DNA of 60,000 nt from Phoronis australis (taxonomy: Eukaryota; Phoronida; Phoronidae), in assembly GCA_002633005.1 (NCBI GenBank), contig NMRA01000023.1, forward strand, positions 769,339-829,338. Reading direction: 5' to 3'. The notes beneath the pieces are model-generated. The model saw nothing but the letters and a program-made list of their open reading frames with translations. It was not told the DNA's origin and did no database searches. Every line of letters begins with the position of its first letter. The first letter of the stretch is position 1. Below are positions 1 through 12,489 of this stretch, one piece after another. A program made the translations under genes and the position numbers.

Positions 1-1583
1 TGAACCGGATGCTATTAGTGACTTTTAATAAAAATCTGCTGGTGAAGTCAAACTTAAAACTCAATTGTGTACATGTAGATTCACCCAACTTTTAGACTGA
101 ATTGTTACTTTTGCGTTTGCTACGATGAAAATTCTATGTTGGTTCATGCAATGTTGTTATTCATGCTAATTACTGTTTTTTGTGTTGACGGAGGGACAAT
201 ACACGTTTATCGTGCATATGACATTCAGATACGCTTAGCGTTCAAAAAGTAAACTGCTTCCAAAATAAAAATAAATACCCTTATTTCCTTCAGCGATTTT
301 CAGATAAAAATATTCACTCGGGACACTCTTTCGGATATTTCCGAAATTAAAGTGAAAGTTGCACGGTAATTCCCTATCTCTATGTTTGTTTGGTCACATT
401 ATTTAGAAACACAACACATGCCTGTAGGGATTCTCGGCTTCGGCAAATCGACTTAATTTGAACTTAGGAATACATGTACGAGTTCTTGAAAACGGCTCGA
501 TGGATTTTGCTGAAACTTACCAAACTTAATATTTACTCAAAGTCTCTAAATCACTTCAGATTTTTCATATAAAGGCCTCTTTTGTGTAATATAACGAAGA
601 CTAATAAACTGGTTTTTGCAAAAATAAGGCTTACGTTTTGCGAGTTGACTTGCCATAGAAACCAAACGAAAAGACTAATTCCTAACAGCGTTTTTAGGTA
701 ACTGGTGAAGTTTTCATTTAAAAAAGCTGTCATTGGGATTATTTCGCGATGAATGTACTTTACTTAAAAATTAAAATTTGACTTAAAAAGGTGCTGAAGT
801 AATATTAATAATGCTCCGTAAATATAAAACATACCTTTATACTACTTTATCTTTTTACTTTCAGCAAATATATACTTTCGCTAGTTAACAAACCTATGTT
901 CTGTTGTTTTGTTTCTTCGTCGATTTTAAGGTATGCCACACGTCACTATACCTTTTGCGAGATTTCTCGCTACCATATACATGTAGCTTAGCTACGTTGA
1001 GACATTTACTTCTAAACTTACTGGTTACCCAATGGTGTAACCGCTACGCGTGTTTAATAACTTTAAGCCTCCCGTCGTCAGTACGATCCTGTCATCCACG
1101 CAAACACCACTTGGGCGAAGTTGACTGGGTACGGCCCGATGATTGCGTGGAGCGCTTTGAATCAGACGCAAATTCAAAATTATTATTTAAGTTATCATTG
1201 TAGTAATAGTTTTATTGTTGCCGAACATCTGTATCCAATCTTCAACGGATGTAAGGTGGCCGGGGGCTGGATCTTTTCCACTAGGGGTTCGATCGAACCC
1301 CCTTGGCTACGGGCCTGAGACCCCACATTTGAGTATTTGTCATTTAAAGTCACTCATATTTGAGCAAGTTTTTTGGTTTTGTAGCTGATTTCGTTTTCCT
1401 GGCGACATTTTTTAATTTTGACTTTTGATTCTGCCCCGGGGATTAAACCCCCGAACCCTCCCGAAGATCCGCCTCTGAATGAGGATTTTTTCTCAAATTA
1501 TCTAAGTGACGACGCAGGACGACATTTGAGGGGCTCGAAAGTGACGACGTGACCTCATTGTTTTAGTCGGCAGAGGAAATAGT
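1..1583. other. Intergenic DNA, no gene seen
   Basis: AT-rich sequence without a convincing exon. The only structure noticed is a short GC-rich self-complementary stretch near 1283-1304 (GGGTTCGATCGAACCC). It resembles a tRNA T-arm but has no cloverleaf around it. Confidence 0.6.
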
Positions 1584-1629
1584 AGTGGGGGGATAGTCCC
1601 CAGTTTTTTTCAGTGCTGTGCCGCCCATG
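1584..1629 (-). repeat. Terminal fragment of a CATG-ended MITE
   Basis: Read on the minus strand this begins CATGGGCGGCACAGCACTG followed by an A-run and a G-rich tract, matching the left end of the complete element at 34998-35155. I found no second end or target-site duplication, so it is a partial copy. Confidence 0.6.
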
Positions 1630-1881
1630 GATGTGTAATGGTGTTGCCTCGAACAGATGTCCATCCAATGCAAGCACTGACAGTGAAACACATTTAACTT
1701 AGGCAAAGGTTACGAGAGCGTCGCGTGCAGTGGGCACGAAACCCTGAACTTGACTGAAGGGATAAGAAGAGTGCAGTTGATAGGGAAGCTGTATAGAATC
1801 TGTATCCAGGAGTACTGGTTCACGCACCGTCCAAGTCAAGTTCACTTCCAGCCCCAGTCGCCTTCCACTCAGTGAATTGTC

Positions 1882-1990
1882 GGTAGTATTCACTTACAGG
1901 GGTCCCCTATTTTGAGAACCAGTTTCATGCTCTAAACAAGTGCATCAAAATAGTTCTCAAAATGCAGGAACCCTGTAAATGAGCATTGCC
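1882..1990. mobile_element. hAT-like MITE, 109 bp, 8-bp TSD
   Basis: The whole element folds back on itself. Its left end GGTAGTATTCACTTACAGG is complementary, with a few mismatches, to its right end, and the arms continue inward through a shared TTTTGAGAAC block. It is flanked on both sides by the 8-bp direct repeat GAATTGTC (1874-1881 and 1991-1998). An 8-bp duplication is typical of hAT transposons; the family assignment is inferred from that alone. It is non-coding. Confidence 0.7.
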
Positions 1991-1999
1991 GAATTGTCT

Positions 2000-2600
2000 A
2001 TGAGTAACTGGAAATCCGGCTTCAAAGTAAGGAAAAAAACGAAACCGATGGGAAGATAATCGGTACTGTTGCCACTTGTACGGTTTTGTTAGATGACAAG
2101 GAAGCCAGAAAAGTAAATTAAGCTATGAAGACGTGTCAACAAAAATTCGTAACTTGAATGAATGGCATTTGCACAAGAAGAGCACAAACTTACGCTGCAA
2201 CTACTTTTCTGAATTTACCCGTCAGTAAATGTTGAGAATTTATAAATCTGGACCCCGCACCGTTTCCATACTTAGCAGTTATGAAGATGACTGGACATGA
2301 GGTTTCCACATTCAATTACCGATTTTTATTTATCTAAGTGTTTACAGGGTTTGTTAATTAATTGACCATCAAGGTATCAAACATAGTTCAACCAGAGTAC
2401 CCATGGATCACGTTATTCATGTCCTTTTTGATTGGATTATTTTTGAAAAGAGTGTTTCATGGCACGTGATTTCCTCCGGTCATTTAGTAAGTACAAGGTT
2501 GCAGTAACCAATACCTCTGAACGTTAACTATTCAAAAACGGGAACATGCCATATTTCATAAAAACCTGTTAAGGAACCCCAGAGAACCAAAGGAAAACAA
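2000..2600. other. Intergenic DNA, nothing recognised
   Basis: No open frame, repeat or RNA gene could be supported here. Confidence 0.5.
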
Positions 2601-4740
2601 AACAAAATGAAATTGCCACTTGTGGGCACAGCGTCCGTTCGATCCGCCTGAAAGTCGTGGTCTGTTATCATCATATAAATTCACTTAGTAAATGTAATAA
2701 AGATCCTGCAGTGGGTTTTGGAGATACAGCGCAAAACAAAACAAAACTACAACATCAAGGCGCCGCAGTAGTCAGTCCCCATCAACAAACGTCCTCTTCA
2801 CACTGAAAACATATACGCCAATTTTCAAAACCATCCCTAGAATGATTTGGTTGATTGAGGGGTGGACGCCAAAAACGAGATTTAAAAACAGCAAAAATGA
2901 CCACCAGGTGACGCAAAATAACTTGATTCCATCCAAAAACAGGATGATAGCGTCGTCTCACCAATAGATGTCTATATTCAAAATTTTATGAAAATCTGTT
3001 GAGGACCTTTGAAGATACAGACTTGCAAACGTAAAAAAATAAAATTTCCACTAGGGGGCACACCAGTAGTCAGATCCCTCCCAAAGTCGTCGTCGTCGGT
3101 TGTCAACTTCATATCTTCATATAAATACACTTGTTAAACTAAGTAAAGATGCTGCAAACGGTTTAGGAGATACAACTATGAGCGCAAAACAAAACAAAAC
3201 AGCCACTAGGAGGTGCCACAGTTGTCGAAGTCGTTGTCAGTCATACGCTTCATAGTAAAAACATACATGCCAATTTTCACAATTATTCTGAAAACAGTTT
3301 AGTTAATAGACAGAGGTCGTGTAACTCCGGAATTTAGTTTACAAAACAGCCACAGGCTTCGCATACCGATAGTCAGCCATTACTATAATGTCAGAAACGA
3401 AAACAGAACAGCTGTTCACCATGTTAGTGAGCTATTCAAACTCGTATTCCTGGATTATATAAGGTCTGTGTTTTATTAAAAATGTGATGTGACACGAATT
3501 TGTTGTTTGTTATTATTCTAATTGAGGTTTTAATTATTTCAAATGGGTCTTTGCCAGTGTTGCATGTAGTTGTACTGATTTGTTTACTTTCTGTAGAGGC
3601 TTAGCCCTATTAGAGCAATGACTACTAACTGTGTCCCCTGGAATCTATCTACACATGTTATAAACAGGATGCTACAGTGTTCACATAAATATCCCAGAGC
3701 CAAATAACCATTCCTTAATATGGCAACACTGAGGAATTTCTTATGATTTCCCTCATTTCTTAACATTACTTTCGTGAGTCACTTCGTTCAGTTGCACAAC
3801 AACATAATTTCTGACATCCTGGTGATACCTACATCAAGCAGTCCATTGAAAAAATGGCATCTACAACATTGGAATTTAAGGGCATTTCATCATGGAAAGA
3901 CTATATTCCTGAGTGGCCAAATGTTATGTATGGTGACATTTACAATTATTTGGTAGAATCAAAAGCAGTTGATGGACAGTCGATGAAAAACTTTAAAAGC
4001 CTAGAATCATTCAATTACTCCCAGAGTGGATGNTGTTGGTATGCCAAATTTTACGAAAATACGTTGAGGACCCTTCAACATACAGAGGTTAATGTAAAAA
4101 AATAAAATTGCCACTAGGTGGCAAACCAGTAGTCAGATCCATCTGAAAGTTGTCGTCCTTCGTTGATAAAATCATATAAATACACTTACTAAATTTAGTA
4201 AAGATCCTACGAACAGTTTAGGAGATAGAGCCATAGGAGCAAAAAAAAACTGCCACTAGGAGGCGGCACAGTAATCGAAGACCTCGGAAAATCATCGTTA
4301 GCCGTCCACTTCAAAGTAAAAACATACATGCCAATTTTCGCAATCATCCTTTGAGCAGTTTGGCTGATAGAAGGGCGGACGCAAAAAAACACTCGAAAAC
4401 ACTAAAAATGGCCACTAGGTGGTGCATCTCAATAATAGGGCACTATATACCAATTTTTTTGAAAATCCGTTTAGAACTTTTGAAGATACAGAGGTAAACG
4501 TAAAAAAATAAAATTGCCACTAGGGGGCACATTGGTAGTCGGATCCGTCCGAATGTTCGTTCATGCCATCCCATCCAAGGAAGGAATACATGTGCAAAAT
4601 TTCATAACCATACATCAAGGCGTTTTGGAGATAAAGCAGCCGACGCCGGACACCAGATGCCAGACGGACGTTGCACGGATGGACATAGATGACTGCATAA
4701 TGCATCCACATACCGGGAAAAAATATGTGGGCACATAAAA
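2600..4740 (+). repeat. Reiterated repeat cluster with GCCACTAGG core
   Basis: Diverged units of roughly 150-300 bp recur, each with an A-rich run ending AAAATTGCCACTAGG(G/T)GGC, then AGTAGTCAGATCC and CGTC-rich sequence. Clear cores lie near 2610, 3049, 3200, 4110, 4252, 4413 and 4516. The array is interrupted by an exon-like ORF (3854-4030). Its last part (4621-4730) is complementary to sequence at 30700-30810, part of the second cluster. No coding potential is seen in the repeat itself. Confidence 0.7.
3854..4030 (+). pseudogene. Orphan first exon, SWIM/YqaJ-type transposon-associated protein fragment
   Basis: An open frame of 59 codons begins at ATG 3854, preceded by an A-run. It contains WKDYIPEWPNVMYGDIYNYL and, further on, MKNFKSLESFNY. 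This pattern (a GDIY-x-YL segment followed by a K-SLE-YNY segment) resembles the conserved N-terminal region of large metazoan proteins that carry a SWIM zinc finger and a YqaJ-like nuclease, many of them repeat-derived. The match is from memory of the motif, not from a search. The frame stops making sense exactly at the single N at 4032, after which repeat sequence takes over, so the rest of the gene is absent or lost in assembly. Confidence 0.5.
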
Positions 4741-6923
4741 ATCAAGTTGAGATTAGTATATTTTGATTCTCAATGCTTTGCTATGTCACTTTCACATTGT
4801 TGTTTCGTTAACTGACAATGTTAGATTTGATGGGATGCCCTGCCTTGTCCTTGTGTCAGAATGTTTCTGTTTTTTCACCATTGTCACAGTGACACAGTGC
4901 AGTCAACTTCACCAGCACATGGCACCATCACTGAACTTCAATGATGCATAGTCAGTCTTTTATAACACATTATACTCTAAGAACAGTTAATCACCGAGCA
5001 CACTCAGGTTTACTCTCACCAGCCACAACAGTTCATTTCCCTGGCTCCAGGCGACTCAACCCATCCGTGCTACAAAATAGTTGACTCTCCAATCCTTCAC
5101 TCTTGTCTTCTCACTCTTGAGTGCACGATGGTGGTAATGTAACAGTCCTTGAACAGCAATTTTCATAACACAACGTCCAACAAGATACCGCTGGATGGGC
5201 TGATGACGACACACCATGTTTCATGCACTAACATCCTAACAATAATTTTCATTACTGTTAATGTTCACAACAGATTTGCAATCCATAACAACCATGCCAC
5301 TGCTCTTTCACTTTGTACTTCTGATCAGATTCCTTTAACTTGACTTCAAATATATACAGCATGGCAGCATATAATTTATACCAAAACACAACTACATGTG
5401 CTGTAGACTGCTTGTACCTTTGAAACAAATACGCTCCAACTAGCAACCTTCTCTGTGACTAAAGTTTTCTGGAACATACCTATAGCTTTTCTTAGATGAA
5501 TAACAATTCAGGGTTTTCCTCAGTTAGCAAACTTTACCCAAAGACTTACATGCATGAGAACCGGACCTATATCAATATAGGGGGCGCCACTGCCATTCAG
5601 TCACCCCCTTGTTTACACGTCATTTTAACAAAAATATTAAGTAATATAGAAGAAGTAGGTGTTGTGCAAAGTTAAGTGAGTAGACAAAAGTCCAAGACCA
5701 CTCTTGAAATGACCTGCTTCTACTGCAAGATATTTCAAAATCCAAAACTGAGGTCAGTGTCTCTTTTGGGAAAGTACCACATACCCTGGCCAGCAATGCA
5801 TTAGATTAATAGAACAACCACGGACATCATGGATTACTGTCTTCCAGATGCAATATGAAGTTCCACTCTTCTGAAACGGAAATGTTACAGAAAATTAGAC
5901 ATAAAGGTGATGAGGAATGAAAAATAAATTGGCAGTCTGTTGCCTACAGCAACAATGCAGTTTCATCCAAACCACTAGGAGAGAATGATGATAACAATTC
6001 TCATTAGTCATTCTTAAAAGGATACCAAACCTGGTTTGGGCTTATAAACATTATACTAAAAAGTACTTTCCCATCAAGTTCTTTGAAACAAAACGATGCT
6101 CTGCAACTCTCAAAAGCTCTAAAAGGTTTGGAGGAAAATTTGAAAACTCCATTCAAAGTCTGCTAAATGGGCAAGCACGACTTACGCTTCTAGAGAATTA
6201 CATGGCAACTGTGGCAAAAGACCATCTACCAACTAAGGACCCTAATGTCCAAAATGCGCCATATGGTGTATGATTCCTGACTTAAACTTGGAGGGTTGAC
6301 GCCAACGATGTATTAGCAAGTGACAGTGTGAGGAGTGGCTGAAGTCATCAAAACAGGGTTTCGTATCCTTTTATGTCAAGATCAAAATCTCAAGACTTGA
6401 TCTGATAGCAAACTTTGACAATAAAATGACAAAAGATAAACCTGTGTGTATGTTTGCAAGCAAGCACAGGCTTAAAAACAGAGTGTGAATTGGGAAGAAG
6501 GCTTAACTTTGAATCCCATTTACCTTAATTATCCAGATTTTGGACCCATGCACCTTTAAGGGAAATTTAAATCAAATGAACCAGTGTGTGAAAAAAATAA
6601 GATACAAAACCAAGGATACAATTTCTGCAATACGTTCACTGAGTGAAACTTGACTCGATCATTATGAAATGTCAGGGAATGGAAATTCATCAATAAAACA
6701 CTTGTTAGCTACCATCTACTTAAGGGAAACATGTCTGCAGATGCAAATGAAGTTTAGGTGCATGAGAAACATCCGAGTAGATATTAAATAATTTCTTTTA
6801 AAAGAAACATGTTACTTCAGAATGGCTGCATGGTCACCAGTAGTGCATATCATGTGGTAACCAAATTTGAGAGAAAATATCTAGTCATATAAAAATACTG
6901 GCAGTATGCTTGGATCAGCTTAC
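4741..6923. other. Intergenic or 3' region of THYN1
   Basis: The short terminal exon of THYN1 should lie here, because the last exon found ends in phase 1 with a good GTAAGC donor. I could not identify it by eye. No other gene or repeat is supported. Confidence 0.5.
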
Positions 6924-9900
6924 CTTTAGTCATAGGTTGAACAGACAACCGAGCCTGTGTGAAGAGTGCCAAATGGGCGAGAGGTCCCGCTGTCTGTTTG
7001 TGCTCCAGATGAATGCTCTTCAGCTCAGAGAGTGGAATGTACCGCTTGAGCATTCGTTTGAAGTGTACATCAACCATAAACCATTTTGGGTTCTCCCTCT
7101 TCGATGAGCTATGTAAGAAGACATATCCATCAACAGCTAATGTTTAACACTTCAGTTACTGTTAACAAGCAACAAGTATCAAAAGTATTTACAGGTCTGC
7201 AAACTATGTCAAGTTCCATCCTGCCACGTTTATCTTTGTGTGTACATTGTAGCTACAGTACTTCATAACGATGATAATAAATAATGATAATAATCCCAGA
7301 AGAAGTGATTATGAAGCACATTTAAATTTAACTTAATCCTTGAAAGTGACAATCAAAATAGACCAACTTGGTGTATAGTGGCAAAATTGGGGTAGATCAA
7401 TCTTAAAATTGCAGATTCGATAATGGCACATGTATGCATTGCCTATGACTTGAGTTCCAGCTCATTTGTCAACAATTCAAGATCCGAAGAGCGTGGAAAT
7501 GTTTTTAAACCGCAATGTGCTTGGGCTAAGAATTTTACAGTGAGAGATCACCAGCTTCGAAAAACAACTTCAATCACATATTCAAAGTATCAAGGGTCAA
7601 CATAAAAGGCCAAAGTTCGATTTTTTGGGTTTCGTGGATTTCAGCATAATTTCACTCAAAAGTTATCTCAGGCGTCCAGAGATAACTTTCAGTTGTCAAG
7701 TGGAAAATCAACCAAACATGGACGGCACAAGACAGCAGCATAGGTTGTACTCAATGCGACTTATGGAGAAAAATATGCAATGTATAATATTCAAAATATT
7801 CTACCTGTCATAGTGTGGATCTTTTTTGTCGAATTGTGTGTGGTCGACATAAGACTCGCGGACAATTTCCATGATTCCAGCAATTCCCGGTTCCTTGCAG
7901 TTACTGTGGTAAAAAAATGCTTCCTGGCCTGACCTCATCTGATCGCGCATGAAATTCCTGGCCTGGGTGCAATATAAAAAGCAGAGAGTATTTAAGCAAT
8001 TAACATTTTCTAGAGGCCTGGAACGCAATAAACAGACTAAATTGTAATACTGAAAATGGTTCTCTGGTACTGAAACAGAATTCAACTTGCTCACCAGGTA
8101 ATTCTAGGGTTTGTTAGTAAAGATTTTGAATTTCTGTTGATTGATAGCAAAGCATTTTCTTTTGGATTCAAATTTCAAATTCTGTTAATTGCTCGCCACT
8201 TTGCCAATTTTTCTCCCACAAAGCAAAGCACGTCTCCTTAATATTTGGTATGGCAAGATATAGACGTAGAACATTTCCCTAATTATGGAAAATGTGATCT
8301 TTGACTTCAGGCAACACGTAGAGAACATTACTTTGTTAGCAAAGCTGGATGGAAGTCAATAACATTCACTTAAGAGGCCAAAACCTTGTTTAGTAGCCCT
8401 TCAAGAACCTCAGACTGAAAAAGGTGATGCACTTTAAAATGAGAATGTACAATGTATAGCACATTAGTTAGTCTGGCTCAATACTAAGAGGACAAATCTT
8501 AAAAACAAAAAAGAGAAGATTATCATAATTTAAAGATAACAAACACAAAAATAATTAAACTGAATATTATTAAAATTCATGGCAAAATACATTGAGGGAT
8601 TACACATTCAAACTGCTGACAGCTTTTACTTTAAAGATCCTGACTGACTCAGGCAGAAACACTGTCCCACATTGAACTATATTACGTCGATAACATGTAT
8701 ATGCAGGTGTGAGGGGTCTGCTTTAAGTGCCCTCTTATGGCCAAATCAAAATGCACCACTGCTTAGTACCTGGTAATTCCTCACACCGTCCCAGCATGCA
8801 GTCTGATTCGGCTCATTCTTTAAATCCTCAATGCCAAACTGAAATCATATAAAGTTTTCAATCACGTTCCTGAATGGAAATCGTCTTATTCACATTTTCC
8901 ATTAAGGGTGTCCACCAGTTAATTTATGTTACTGACTTAAGTATGTAAAAAAGACAAAGATGAATGTTGGCAATACCTCCTTCTTAGAACATTTTGAAAT
9001 TACCCTAACGATGCCCAAAAAATACTCTCCAGATTAGAACAAACTTGGCCCTGTTCAGACAATCGACATCGGGAGGGGACCTGGCAACTGGGGTCAGCGG
9101 TGTGGGGTGAAATTGGTCGTATGCTGTCATACTCATAAAGCATCACCAGCGAAAAAATGCTCGTTTTTTTATTGTGTGTCATTCGTATCATATGTCTTGT
9201 CTATCTTGATTATTTTGAGCTAAAATTTCCAAATGTTGTGGAGAAACTAGACACCTTCACATCCACACCATTCTCGAGTCTGCTCTCTGGTTCCGACTTC
9301 ATCAACCAGTGTGAAAACCGTGGTTTTTCTTGGACAACGGTAGTTTTCACAGCCTTCACACTCTCTTGCGTGCCTGAAATCAATACCCCAATAGACAGAT
9401 CATTAAGTCACAATAAAGTCTTAGTTGACTATGTAATACATAAAACAGCTTTGTAGTAAATGCAGTAAGGTGGACATGAAAACCACAGATTTTGCGAAAA
9501 GTTTTGTAGGACATTATTGATATGCCTGTGTATTAAGACAAATATCTACAAAATGCCAGTCACTGAGTTGAAAACATTTCACTTTATTGTATTAAGCATT
9601 CGATTGTTCTTTTTTTTCACGAAATTCGCCCGATATTTGACTCACCAATTGGACGAAATAATTTAATTAGTCGGTGGGCCAGATCTCATAGCGTTCATCC
9701 TTGTGAGTACTTTGGGGGGGCAACCTAGTTTTTTCTATGTGGCTAGATAATATACCTATAAATCAAATTCCAAAAAGTTCTCACGTCTAGACTTGCACAT
9801 TTTTTTTAAAAAAGGTGTTTTTGTTGCACAAAATATGATGCACATTCCTGCCACTTGGTGGCGCTTTTCTATTGAATTGACCAATCAGAGAGCCAGATTG

Positions 9901-10110
9901 TATTNTTATTGTGTGTCATCAGTATCATATGTCTTGTCTATCTTGACTATTTTGAGCTAAAATTTCCAAATGTTGTGGACAAACTCGACACCTTCACATC
10001 CACACCATTCTCGAGTCTGCTCTCTGGTTCCGACTTCATCAACCAGTGTGAAAACCGTGGTTTTTCTTGGACAACGGTAGTTTTCACAGCCTTCACACTC
10101 TCTCGTGTTC
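6924..10110 (-). CDS. THYN1: THYN1-like EVE-domain nuclear protein (5' and 3' ends not located)
   Basis: Four consecutive exons of thymocyte nuclear protein 1 read on the minus strand: 9373-9255 (or its duplicate 10110-9992), 8838-8770, 7962-7805 and 7108-6924. All have AG/GT borders and compatible phases (1-0, 0-0, 0-2, 2-1). They encode SHWLMKSEPESRLENGVDVK, then CWDGVRNYQ, ARNFMRDQM, EAFFYHSNCKEPGIAGIM, HTQFDKKDPHYD, NPKWFMVDVHF and LSVQPMTK, which follow the vertebrate protein almost segment by segment. This is the EVE domain, a PUA-like fold thought to bind modified nucleic-acid bases; the vertebrate protein is nuclear. Missing are the poorly conserved basic N-terminus, expected above 10110, and a last exon of about 15-20 residues, expected below 6924. 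About 177 codons are accounted for, against roughly 225 in vertebrates. Confidence 0.93.
9169..9667. repeat. Proximal copy of a ~490-bp duplication containing a THYN1 exon
   Basis: This segment is repeated in the same orientation at 9907-10383 with only scattered substitutions and a small length difference near its right end. It contains the exon at 9255-9373 (119 bp, minus strand), its flanking acceptor TTTCAG and donor GTGTCT, and some intron. Both exon copies are open with usable splice sites. The exon begins in phase 1 and ends in phase 0, so the two cannot be spliced in series without a frameshift. Confidence 0.9.
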
Positions 10111-10383
10111 CTGAAATCAACACCCCAATAGCCAGATCATTAAGTCACAATAAAGTCTTAGTTGACTATGTAATACATAAAACAGCTTTGTAGTAAATGC
10201 AGTGAGGTGGACATGAAAAGAACAGATTTTGCGAAAAGTTTTGTAGGACATTATTGATCTGTCAGCGCATAAAAACAAATATTTACAAAACGCCAGTCAC
10301 TGAGTCGAAAACATTTCACTTTATTGTATTAAGCATTCCATTGTTTTTTTTTTCACTAAATTCGCCTGGACGAAATAATTCAA
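9907..10383. repeat. Distal copy of the THYN1 exon duplication, starts beside an N
   Basis: Copy of 9169-9667 with the exon at 9992-10110 on the minus strand, again 119 bp and open. It differs from the other copy by a few substitutions and lacks about 20 bp present near 9633-9655. The copy begins two bases after the ambiguous base at 9905, which suggests an assembly join. Confidence 0.9.
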
Positions 10384-11990
10384 TGTGTTACCACAGTTAC
10401 ATGAAACAAGGCTCTACAAGTTAGTTTGTCATAGCAAACTGTCCATTCTTTGAAAGACCAAACCCACCAGCCTTCATCTGAGTTAAGAACAATTTCATAG
10501 GAGGCCACTTTAAACCAAAGGTGGTTAAGTTTCTCCAACAGACCCCTGGTATATTGCCACTTTAAGTTATTACAGGACTAGATATTAGTGAGTAAACGCT
10601 CGAAAATACAAGTAGAAATTTGACCTCACTCGTATCATTTGAACATTTTGCCGAGTGGACGGTCAGATTATATTTTTGACTGTCACTTTATACAAGTTCA
10701 AATCCAGGAAAACAACTGCCAAATATGCTGTCACTCATATTTTTGAGTGGGAATTTTTGCCTGTGTCAGCACTGTATTATCTGTAAGGATGTATCATTTA
10801 GAAGCTAGGAGATACTCCTACATGTACATTCCAGAGATCATGGTAACTGCTCATTCTTTGTGAAAAGCATCAAATAATCCACACTAAGAATGATTTCAGT
10901 GACATAATACCTTAAAGACTACAACCATGAACTGTCATATGGGACTTCCAAGTGTGACACACAGCCATTAAATAAAACCTCTCCAAATTGCTAGCCCCTG
11001 TAGGCAGTTACCTAGCGGCCAATTGGTTTGGATGCTTATACGCAAGAGATACACTAACTGGTGCATTTTTCAACATGGGCACGGTACACACTTTTGTGAG
11101 TTGACTTTTTTCACTTGGAAAATTTTAGCCTCTTAATTGATTTTGCCAGACATGACCATTCAAAAGCCTAGGAAAATCATTAGGCAAATCTTACGCTAAA
11201 AAGATTTGCACACAAGTGGATGATAAAGCGTGCACGGTTTACCCCAGAGTGTCCAGCGAAGTCCTCAGCGCATCAAAGGCTTGATGGCATTGTCACAGAC
11301 TGAAGTGAGCTATGTCACTACTCATGGCTGAACATGCTGGATGACATAATTGCAGTGTTGCAAACCAACACCTCTATTTCGCGTTCCAGTTTCAAAGTCA
11401 AAAGAGGAACAAAAATATGGCAAAGAACCAACAAGACCGTTTTTAAAATCTAAAATATAATTGGGACTGTCTTAAAATTTTAAAAATTGATGCATTATAA
11501 CATTAATAAGCGAATAGGTTTTCTTTAGCATCGCAGCACAACAAGAATATTAATTTTTTAATCACTTACGACAGGTTAGTTACAGTCTAGCTTAGGCTTG
11601 CTTAGACATTGGGGAAACAAAACCCCAAATGTAAGTATAGGATTTGTCTCGTGTTACAGAAGTTACACATAAGTACAAAACAAGGTGAAACTATGTCAAA
11701 AGAGGGTGGGCCAACAAGACAGTAAATTACAAAATATCACTCAGAGTATCCTAGATACTTAGATCCTAAAGGCAGAGGTTATAGGATTATCAGGCTGGAA
11801 TTGGTAAGGACCTGTTGTGATCGGCTAAAGTGTGAAAACACTGACTGTCCTTTTATTATTAAAGTTGGTTTCGTTGCAAATTCAGAATAAACTCTTGGTT
11901 GAATTCTCAAAATCATTAAAAATAAGTATGGACTAGGCTGACAAATTAAGCCCTTCATACCATGGTCATAAAAGTTTGAATTCGGCTACC
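10384..11990. other. Presumed 5' region of THYN1, no exon identified
   Basis: The first exon of THYN1 would be expected here on the minus strand and should end in phase 1. A GTAAGT donor-like site occurs on the minus strand near 11570, but the short frame in front of it is closed by a stop. Nothing else is recognised. Confidence 0.4.
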
Positions 11991-12009
11991 AACAATTCAG
12001 CCTCATACC

Positions 12010-12469
12010 CAAGCCTCAAGATGGCGCTGATCGGTTTAGCCATTTAGGCTTGGTTATGGGAAATACCTTCTGCGCAATGATTGGCCACTGCCTTGATGTC
12101 ATTAAAGCAAAGGCAGATTTTAATTAATTTCATAGGCGTTGCAGCTGCTGTTCATGAAGCTGAATGCATTGTTTTGGTTATTGTTTGAAATAAAGGTTTT
12201 CTGCGACCTCTTTTTCAATTCTCTTTTATTAATAGTATAATAGAACTTAATCTATTTTCGAATAAAAAACATTCATTTTTGCAATATTTTAGATCGAAAT
12301 TGCTGCAGTTTTGAAGTATTCTGCAGAAAATTTCAAAGTTCATATATAACTTTATATTACTCGTGATTTTCTGGCAACTTCTGGAAAAATGGATTAGAAT
12401 TCTGACACATTTGGTTTCCCATAACCAAGGCTCAAATGGCCAAACCGATCAGCGCCATCTTGAGGCTTG
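12010..12469. repeat. Foldback repeat with ~56-bp inverted arms
   Basis: The left arm (12010-12065, starting CAAGCCTCAAGATGGCGCTG) and the right arm (12413-12469) are near-perfect inverse complements, enclosing ~350 bp of AT-rich non-coding DNA. No clear target-site duplication was found, so the outer ends are uncertain. It abuts the SGNH-hydrolase relic. Confidence 0.75.
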
Positions 12470-12489
12470 AGGATGTGGTTGCCAACAAT

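Noticed and set aside
1270-1310. tRNA-like T-arm GGGTTCGATCGAACCC
   Set aside because: No acceptor, D or anticodon stems can be folded around it.
9157-10193. Two similar plus-strand proteins of 94-99 residues
   Set aside because: They are the antisense of the duplicated THYN1 exon and its intron; the minus strand matches a known protein.
11560-11640. First THYN1 exon with GTAAGT donor on the minus strand
   Set aside because: The ATG in front opens only five codons before a stop.
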